Source: an uncultured Eubacteriales bacterium
Lineage (GTDB): Bacteria; Bacillota; Clostridia; Christensenellales; Aristaeellaceae
DNA: 64,000 nt
Direction of reading: 5' to 3'
NCBI GenBank assembly: GCA_902788445.1
Contig: CADAKE010000001.1
Span: 1,144-65,143 of the forward strand
Each line of letters opens with the position of its first letter. The stretch's first letter is position 1. Made by a program: the position numbers and the translations under genes. This document shows positions 59,050 to 64,000 of this stretch, one piece after another. The notes below the pieces were generated by a model. It did no database searches and was not told where the DNA came from. It saw only the letters and a list, made by a program, of their open reading frames with translations.

Positions 59050-60243
59050 ATGAAATTGGACCCCATCGTTGTTTCGCTGCTGGACACCGACCTGTACAAA
59101 TTCAACATGGATCAGGTGATTTTCCATAAGCACACCGACCTGTGCGGCGAGTATTATTTCCGCTGCCGCAACGAGGGCACTGTGTTTACAAAAGAAATGT
59201 TCGAGGAAATCAACGCGCAGATCGACCATCTGTGTACCCTCACCTTCCGGAAGGACGAATTGGAATACCTGGATTCCATCCGCTTCATCAAGCGGGACTA
59301 TGTGGAGTTCCTGCGCCTGTGGCGGCCCATCCGGGACTATGTGGAAACGTCGCTTTCCCCGGAAGGGGAACTGAGCATTGTGGTGAAGGGCCCGCTCTTT
59401 TCCGCCATGCAGTTTGAAATCTACCTGCTGGAAATCGTGAACGAAGTGTATTTCCGGATGCGGTACGATTACGATACCCTGCTCGTTTCCGCGCGGGAGC
59501 GGCTGGATCGGAAGATTCAGGATTTCAACAGCGGCAAATACACGTTTTCCTTCGCGGAGTTCGGCTGCCGCCGCCGCCTTTCCCGCGAATGGGAGGACGA
59601 GGCGGTGCGCCGCCTGGCCACGGAAACGAAGAACTGCACCGGCACCTCCAATGTGTACCTGGCGAAAAAGTACGGCCTGACGCCCATCGGCACCTACGCC
59701 CATGAGTTTGTGCAGATGTACCAGGGCATCGACTCCATCCCCCTGGCCTACACCAACCATTACGCCATGGCAGACTGGTACGACGAATACAAGGGCGACA
59801 ACGGCACCGCCCTGACTGACACCATCACCACCGACCTGTTCCTCCTGGACTTCAACCGCGCCATGGTGAACAACTTCAACGGCGTGCGCCACGACAGCGG
59901 CGACCCCTACGCCTGGGGCGAAAAGATCATCGCGCATTACCAGAAATACGGGGCCGACCCCAAAACCAAGCTGCTCCTGTTCAGCGACAGCCTGGACTTT
60001 GACCGCGCCCAGGCGCTCTATGACTATTTCAAAGACCGTGCGAAGGTGTCCTTCGGCATCGGCACCTTCTGCTCCAACGACACGTCGGAGGAACCGCTGA
60101 ACATCGTCATCAAGCTGCAAACCGTCAACGGCCGCGCAGTGGCGAAGCTGTCCGACACGCCGGGCAAAGCCATGTGCCGCGATATGGATTATTTGGAATA
60201 CTTAAAGCGCTCTGTGGCCTTCCGCCTGAACCGGGAAAAATAA
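59050..60243 (+). CDS. pncB: Nicotinate phosphoribosyltransferase
   Basis: A 397-residue enzyme that joins nicotinate with PRPP. Motifs: LLDTDLYKFNMDQVIF at the start, EFGCRRRLSREWEDEAV, GTSNVYLAKKYGLTPIGTYAHEF, GVRHDSGDPYAWGEK, and FGIGTFCSND. The residue equivalent to the autophosphorylated His lies in GTYAHEF. Last gene of the NAD salvage operon, with GGAGGGAGA before the ATG and a terminator after. Confidence 0.94.
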   Translation: MKLDPIVVSLLDTDLYKFNMDQVIFHKHTDLCGEYYFRCRNEGTVFTKEMFEEINAQIDHLCTLTFRKDELEYLDSIRFIKRDYVEFLRLWRPIRDYVETSLSPEGELSIVVKGPLFSAMQFEIYLLEIVNEVYFRMRYDYDTLLVSARERLDRKIQDFNSGKYTFSFAEFGCRRRLSREWEDEAVRRLATETKNCTGTSNVYLAKKYGLTPIGTYAHEFVQMYQGIDSIPLAYTNHYAMADWYDEYKGDNGTALTDTITTDLFLLDFNRAMVNNFNGVRHDSGDPYAWGEKIIAHYQKYGADPKTKLLLFSDSLDFDRAQALYDYFKDRAKVSFGIGTFCSNDTSEEPLNIVIKLQTVNGRAVAKLSDTPGKAMCRDMDYLEYLKRSVAFRLNREK

Positions 60244-60249
60244 TGTGAA

Positions 60250-60280
60250 GAAGCCTCCTCCGCCTTGAGGAAGGCTTTTC
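60250..60280 (+). terminator. Terminator of the NAD salvage operon
   Basis: AAGCCTCCTC pairs with GAGGAAGGCTT around CGCCTT, followed by TTCTG. Confidence 0.68.
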
Positions 60281-60334
60281 TGATCCATGGGCATCACGGC
60301 TTCTGCGCGGAGGTCCCTGCCGGATCGGAGAGAA

Positions 60335-60883
60335 ATGAGAATGCGTAATGTGGAATACAAAAAAGCGCAGGTGGGAAAGTACCTCATATGGACTTTCGCC
60401 CTGGCGTATGCCGTGCAGATTGGCGCGGCGGCGACGCTTCCCCTGGCGGTTTGCCTGCCGGATACCGACTCGGCGAGACTGCTCGGCCCCACGCCGATGG
60501 GGCTCATCGCCGGCCTGCCGTTCATCGTGGCCGCTGTGCGGGAAGAAAGAAAAGATCAGAGAGTGATAGGGAGTGACGGCCTTATGGAAGATATCAACCA
60601 AGGGATTCTGCTTTACAAACACACACCGGGCGCTGTGCTCGTCGATCTTCGGGACGCGGAGGACTACGCGGAGGGACACATTCCGGGCGCGGTCAACATG
60701 CTGCCCGAAACCGTCCGGGAGGAGATTGCCGCCATCGCCCAAAAGGATACCCCGATCTTTCTCTATTGCTATGGCGGTATGCGCAGCTATCAGGCCGAGG
60801 CCTTGCTCCAGGCCCGGGGCTACCGCCATGTCGCCAGCATCGGCGGGTTCGACCGGTACGATGGGGAGATGGAAGAGGCATGA
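60335..60883 (+). CDS. Rhodanese-domain protein with a membrane-protein-like N-terminal remnant
   Basis: The C-terminal 100 residues (from about 84) form a single rhodanese domain: VLVDLRDAEDYAEGHIPGAVNM and the active loop CYGGMRS with the catalytic Cys. In front, about 75 residues look like the first two membrane segments of a CPBP/Abi-type protein (YLIWTFALAYAVQIGAAATL, GLIAGLPFIVAAV), cut short. ATG 60335/60341 has GGAG upstream, and ATG 60584 just before the rhodanese part is a possible independent start. So this may be a membrane-anchored rhodanese or a decayed gene fused in frame to an intact one. Overlaps the next gene by four bases. Confidence 0.68.
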   Translation: MRMRNVEYKKAQVGKYLIWTFALAYAVQIGAAATLPLAVCLPDTDSARLLGPTPMGLIAGLPFIVAAVREERKDQRVIGSDGLMEDINQGILLYKHTPGAVLVDLRDAEDYAEGHIPGAVNMLPETVREEIAAIAQKDTPIFLYCYGGMRSYQAEALLQARGYRHVASIGGFDRYDGEMEEA

Positions 60884-61194
60884 CCGAGTATCAAATGCGA
60901 TGGGCTCAGGCCCGGGATCGGCTGGCGGCAGCCCTGTCCGCGGCAGGCTATCCCGCGGCGTTGGCAGATGTTATGGCGAAGCAGCTGCGCAGCCCCAAAG
61001 CCATCGACCGAATGACTTCTTACGTGCGTCATGGGTACGCCCGGAACATGGAAATGCTGGCGGATGAAATGCTGGCTATCAGCGCCGAGGCCGAAGCCTG
61101 GCGGGAAAAGAAGGAAAGTCAGGACGCTCAGGCGAAATATAACGCCTATCTCTATTACAGACGGAAGGAAACCGACGGCGAAGAGGAGCGCTGA
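60880..61194 (+). CDS. Hypothetical helical protein, 104 aa
   Basis: A small hydrophilic, Ala-rich helical protein (ARDRLAAALSAAGYPAALAD, YVRHGYARNMEMLADEMLAI, ending in a charged region). No signal or membrane segment and no family recognised. The ATG overlaps the rhodanese stop (ATGA) and GGAAGAGG lies before it, so the two are translated together. Confidence 0.6.
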   Translation: MTEYQMRWAQARDRLAAALSAAGYPAALADVMAKQLRSPKAIDRMTSYVRHGYARNMEMLADEMLAISAEAEAWREKKESQDAQAKYNAYLYYRRKETDGEEER

Positions 61195-61325
61195 TGCATG
61201 ACCGCGGCCTGTTTATCTTGAAGAAATCAGATATTCATTGGGAGATCATGAAGGAATATTACAAAAGACCTGACGACATGTTATCACGCAAAGTGAATTT
61301 TCTTTACAAGGAGGGGACGTCATGA
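61194..61325 (+). CDS. Possible small overlapping gene, 43 aa
   Basis: An open frame starting at ATG 61194, sharing its first base with the previous stop (TGATG), and ending TGA inside the ATG of the next gene (ATGA at 61322-61325). GAAGAGGAG lies upstream. The product is short, charged and without membrane segment (begins MHDRGLFILKKSD). Coupling on both sides is suggestive, but the region also carries the ribosome site of the next gene and could be plain spacer. Confidence 0.35.
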   Translation: MHDRGLFILKKSDIHWEIMKEYYKRPDDMLSRKVNFLYKEGTS

Positions 61326-62152
61326 AGAAAATTATTGAATGTCTTGTTCTGTTGCTGCTCATCGTAAAAACTGTGGGCTGTCAAGCAGAAAATTGGATTG
61401 GGGAAGAGAAAGCAAGGGAATTAGCCCCGCTCTATTTTGCTGAATACAGCGGATTGGGTATAGATGAAATCAATGAGTTCGTTATGGATGATATCTGGAG
61501 CGAATGGCTGGACAATGAAACGCCCGCATTTATCGCGCTGTTTTTTGGACCTGACTCGTTTGTTTATCCCACAAATTCCTATATGGTATACATCAATTCA
61601 CACACTGGTGATTTTATGAAAATAACGTATCCCAAGGCGTATCATCCTGTAGATACCGTCTATCGCCGTTTGTATTCTGAATATGGAGCACGGGAGCTTG
61701 TCGAATGGTCTATCCAGCAGAAATACGAACTGAAACAGGAAATCGCCGATGTCAATCAGAACAATCCTGATCCTTCCGCGGAATTGTATTATCCATTATC
61801 AGCATATGGAAAGCAATTGATGGCCTATGATTATCGTCTTCCGAATGAAAACTGCATTTCAGAAGATGAAGCAAAACGGATTGCCTCGGATGCCCTTCAA
61901 TCTTATGCGGGATATGACCGCGCGTTTGTGCGGCGGCAGTTTAAAACTTGTTCTTCATTTTTATTTTCAGAGCAATTTGCCTCAGATGGAACACTGATTT
62001 GGAAAATATTCTTTATCCCTTTATCCAATGTGAGTATAGATACCCTGGATTTTGGATATTTTGTTGTGGTTGACGCCTACACTGGGCAATGTATGGATAT
62101 TGTTCATCAAATATATGGACAAGGCGAAATGACATTGGCTTATTACGAATGA
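61322..62152 (+). CDS. Predicted lipoprotein, AT-rich gene
   Basis: The 276-residue product has a lipoprotein signal (hydrophobic residues 7-19, lipobox TVGC with Cys 20) and two similar halves resembling PepSY-like folds: EEKARELAPLYF and later EDEAKRIASDALQS, each leading to strands such as YINSHTGDFMKI and VVVDAYTGQCMDI. The function is unknown. Base composition is much lower in GC than the housekeeping genes. AAGGAGGGG precedes the ATG. Confidence 0.68.
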   Translation: MKKIIECLVLLLLIVKTVGCQAENWIGEEKARELAPLYFAEYSGLGIDEINEFVMDDIWSEWLDNETPAFIALFFGPDSFVYPTNSYMVYINSHTGDFMKITYPKAYHPVDTVYRRLYSEYGARELVEWSIQQKYELKQEIADVNQNNPDPSAELYYPLSAYGKQLMAYDYRLPNENCISEDEAKRIASDALQSYAGYDRAFVRRQFKTCSSFLFSEQFASDGTLIWKIFFIPLSNVSIDTLDFGYFVVVDAYTGQCMDIVHQIYGQGEMTLAYYE

Positions 62153-62153
62153 T

Positions 62154-62564
62154 TTACAACATAAAACAACGGAAGGGGCTGCGCTGACCCCTTCCGTTGT
62201 TTTTACCATTTTCCTCTGCTTTCAATTCTTTATTCTTTCGCAAGGCGTCAATCACTGCCTGCGCTGTATTCCTGACGACCCGGATTTCGTAATCATCACA
62301 TCCATCCAGAACTGCCTGAATGTCTTTTTCGATCTGCGCCCTGGCCCGCACCAGATGATCACAAAGAAGATCATCCACCGTGACAGACAAGGCGTTGGCG
62401 ATGTTGACGATGGTTGTCAGGCTCACCTTGGTGGTTCCGGTTTCAATGTTGCTCATATGGGAAGGAGAAAGATCGACCTTTCCGGCGAGGGCTTCCTGGG
62501 TCATATCCGCATTGATCCTGGCGATTTTGATTCGCTTACCAATGGCTTTGTAGTCCAGCTCCAT
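62154..62564 (-). CDS. XRE-family (Cro/C1-type) transcriptional regulator
   Basis: A 136-residue protein: helix-turn-helix at about residues 8-60 (IGKRIKIARINADMTQEALA, VDLSPSHMSNIETG, VNIANALSVTVDDLL), then a helical tail (IEKDIQAVLDGCDDYEIRVV). The last residues are encoded by the terminator hairpin, so the true C-terminus is unusual. Three ATG codons lie in tandem (62562-62570); the third is best spaced from AAGGGGA. It resembles regulators placed next to accessory genes; target unknown. Confidence 0.85.
   Translation of the reverse strand: MELDYKAIGKRIKIARINADMTQEALAGKVDLSPSHMSNIETGTTKVSLTTIVNIANALSVTVDDLLCDHLVRARAQIEKDIQAVLDGCDDYEIRVVRNTAQAVIDALRKNKELKAEENGKNNGRGQRSPFRCFML
62163..62203. 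terminator. Bidirectional terminator inside the end of the XRE gene
   Basis: AAAACAACGGAAGGGG (62163-62178) pairs perfectly with CCCCTTCCGTTGTTTT (62188-62203). T-runs on both strands. The minus-strand regulator frame runs through it. Confidence 0.82.
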
Positions 62565-62631
62565 CATCATTCCCCTTCATTCCCCTTCGCAGCACTTTTT
62601 CTTATTGTAACGTTTATGTTTCTGCCCGCTA

Positions 62632-62898
62632 TTATTTTTCAAGCCTGAATTTGAAGAGGAGATAGGGCTCTATTTCCAATACAGTGGCAATATTGAAGAG
62701 CAGATCCAGGGAGACGCCCCGATTCATGCCGGGAGCTTCCACAGAGGCCAGATGCTGACGGCTGATGCCCAGCAATTCAGCCATCTTTTCCTGGCTGTAA
62801 CCCTTCTTCCTGCGGTAATATCCGATGGCATACGATAAATTTTCCATGCGCTCTGTGTTGTCAAAGTCAAAATTCAAAACGATCACCGCCCTTCGCAA
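62632..62898 (-). CDS. Small XRE-family transcriptional regulator
   Basis: A compact 88-residue DNA-binding protein: helix-turn-helix in ENLSYAIGYYRRKKGYSQEK and MAELLGISRQHLASVE, with the second part SLDLLFNIATVLEIEPYLLF. The start may be 62898, or ATG 62847 (MENLSYAIG), since the ribosome site is unclear. Lies 61 bases from the other XRE gene on the same strand. Confidence 0.78.
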   Translation of the reverse strand: MRRAVIVLNFDFDNTERMENLSYAIGYYRRKKGYSQEKMAELLGISRQHLASVEAPGMNRGVSLDLLFNIATVLEIEPYLLFKFRLEK

Positions 62899-63063
62899 AA
62901 AGTGTAGCCAAAGAACGGGAAAGTGAAAATAATTTAAAACACGATATTAACGCATATAAAATAACAATATATAATTTATGTACGCCATTGTAAGCAAATC
63001 GTCTATTTGATTGGGAGATACTTTATCAGGAATCGTGAGAAACAAAAGAAGGGGGCAGTTTGG

Positions 63064-63405
63064 ATGAGCGTTCAAAAAACTGGTACAGCGTATTTTGTTC
63101 GTCAGCCGCGCCGGGCAGACGAACTGATTGTCCTCCATGCGGTTGATTGGGAAATACCGTATGAAATCGTTCAGGAAATTATATTGCAGGGGATTGATTA
63201 TGAGAAGTTCATAACGGATATGACGGTTGACAGACAGTTTATAGAAAACTATGCCAGTCTGTGCGATAATACCTCCGATCATGATGGGCAAATAAAGAAG
63301 TGTCTGTTCGTTCATGGGCGAGACCCAAGATCAGGAATCCTGGTGATACCAGAAGCGAAGTGTTATGTCGGGTGGGCAGCTTTCATTAATGAAGGAAAAG
63401 AATAA
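63064..63405 (+). CDS. Hypothetical protein, 113 aa
   Basis: A soluble product without recognised family (starts SVQKTGTAYFVRQPRRADEL; middle IPYEIVQEIILQGIDYEKFI; end GILVIPEAKCYVGWAAFINE). AT-rich compared with the core genes. ATG 63064 follows AAGAAGGGGG; an ATG at 63007-frame further up has no ribosome site. Monocistronic, neighbours do not suggest a role. Confidence 0.6.
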   Translation: MSVQKTGTAYFVRQPRRADELIVLHAVDWEIPYEIVQEIILQGIDYEKFITDMTVDRQFIENYASLCDNTSDHDGQIKKCLFVHGRDPRSGILVIPEAKCYVGWAAFINEGKE

Positions 63406-63649
63406 ACTGAACACTCAGCAATAACAGTTCATCAACAGTTTTCCTGGTTTTAAAGAAAATACAAGGACTATTGTACAAGACCACACTGCAACACATCTTA
63501 AACGATCCTTAACGGCACCATTTCGTGAATTAGGATACACCCGGAAAGGTTGATACACTTCATTTGGAAAAAGCGCGTGAGACGGGCGTTTCAGGGGCAT
63601 GGAGATGAAAAAAAGAACAAAAAAATTTTCAAATCAGGGTGAAAAACGC
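63406..63649. other. Intergenic stretch without recognised gene
   Basis: About 240 bases upstream of the S10 operon promoter. No plausible reading frame with a ribosome site, no repeat and no clear stem-loop were found. Confidence 0.5.
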
Positions 63650-63678
63650 TTGCTTTTTTTTTGCGCTTGCCTTATAAT
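63650..63678 (+). promoter_or_regulatory. Promoter of the S10 ribosomal protein operon
   Basis: TTGCTT (63650-63655), 17 bases, TATAAT (63673-63678), preceded by an A/T-rich tract (A and T runs at 63610-63635) like an UP element. Confidence 0.72.
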
Positions 63679-63684
63679 TGAAAA

Positions 63685-63908
63685 GCTGTCTGTTAAGGGA
63701 TGAAGCATTAAGTTGCTGCTCAGGCCAGAGCAGGTAATTAATGCAGACCAGCCGGGGCGCGACCCCGACGAACGGACTCGAGCCGTGCAAGCGCAAGCGA
63801 AGGCACGGAAGGCGACGGGCTTCCCCTCAAAAGGTGGCGCCGCCTGCGAAGCGCCAGAATGAGGGAAAGACTCCCCCCGTTCAAGCCGTGAGTACGAAAT
63901 CAAGGAGG
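63685..63908 (+). promoter_or_regulatory. Structured 5' leader of the S10 operon
   Basis: A leader of about 230 bases separates promoter and rpsJ. Stems visible: CGGGG/CCCCG at 63753-63767, CCGTGC/GCACGG at 63783-63808, and TTCCCCTC pairing with GAGGGAA at 63821-63867. Long leaders of this operon bind a ribosomal protein (L4 in gamma-proteobacteria) to give feedback; which protein binds here is not known. Confidence 0.6.
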
Positions 63909-63915
63909 AAAAACC

Positions 63916-64000
63916 ATGGCCAACCAGAAGATCCGCATCAAGCTCAAGGCCTACGAGCACAACCTGATCGACCAGTCCGCCGAGCGTATTGTGGAAACCG
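63916..64000 (+). CDS. rpsJ: 30S ribosomal protein S10 (N-terminal part, cut by window end)
   Basis: The first 28 residues, [28 protein letters not shown], are unmistakably S10 (RIKLKAYEH motif). AAGGAGG lies eight bases before the ATG. The gene continues beyond the window; rplC and rplD would be expected next. Confidence 0.97.
   Translation, partial: MANQKIRIKLKAYEHNLIDQSAERIVET

Noticed and set aside
63685..63908. A tRNA or other stable RNA upstream of rpsJ
   Set aside because: The stems do not form a cloverleaf or another known stable RNA, and promoter plus position fit an operon leader better.

Overview
The window looks like part of the chromosome of a GC-rich, spore-forming Firmicute of the class Clostridia. 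Evidence: spoIIIAE-AH, a DivIC/FtsB-like divisome protein, a YugP-type membrane protease, a CtsR-type heat-shock operator, parS sites of Bacillus type, strong AGGAGG ribosome binding sites, consensus sigma-A promoters, and no outer-membrane genes. A Christensenellales-like gut lineage would fit the high GC and the many glycan transporters; that is inference and no species is assigned.

Layout. 1-2.9 kb: the tail of a compacted spoIIIA operon and an RseC-like protein. 3.1-25 kb: a plant cell-wall glycan region, with a TauE/SafE exporter, a GH43 glycosidase, and then a long run with two sets of sugar ABC permeases, two binding proteins (the first broken by a deletion/frameshift), and between them an NHL/TPR membrane protein, a YIP1-like protein and a DUF5696 protein. 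Pectin enzymes follow: CE12 esterase, CE8-CE12 fusion, GH105 hydrolase and a serine hydrolase. This region is peppered with long intergenic inverted repeats that are nearly absent from the rest of the window. 25-41 kb: housekeeping and envelope genes (Hsp20 under a CtsR box, a heterodimeric ABC exporter, DivIC-like, Ppx/GppA, PepF, RecF, two glycerol-phosphate-oxidase-like flavoproteins, YugP, a sugar isomerase, a DUF368 lipid-carrier translocase, a DUF2974 hydrolase). Three parS-like sites around recF suggest an origin-proximal position.

41-46.6 kb: a LacI-controlled unit (divergent regulator, two operators around a consensus promoter, sugar ABC transporter, GH88 unsaturated glucuronyl hydrolase). 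47.7-55.5 kb: an oligopeptide-type ABC operon with the most unusual proteins here: its OppC-like permease carries a complete seven-repeat RCC1-like propeller in the first extracytoplasmic loop, and its OppF-like ATPase carries a roughly 180-residue coiled-coil insertion between Walker A and the Q-loop. A 71-residue membrane protein closes the operon. 57-60.2 kb: a four-gene NAD salvage operon (nicotinamidase-like hydrolase, NadE, NadD-like, nicotinate phosphoribosyltransferase). 60.3-63.4 kb: small accessory genes, several AT-rich, with two XRE regulators. The window ends in a long structured leader and the first codons of rpsJ, the start of the S10 ribosomal protein operon.

Neither sugar transporter cluster encodes an ATPase, so a shared MsmK-type ATPase elsewhere is expected. 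The glycan genes work together as importers of oligosaccharides plus cytoplasmic enzymes that cut unsaturated uronates and remove methyl and acetyl groups.
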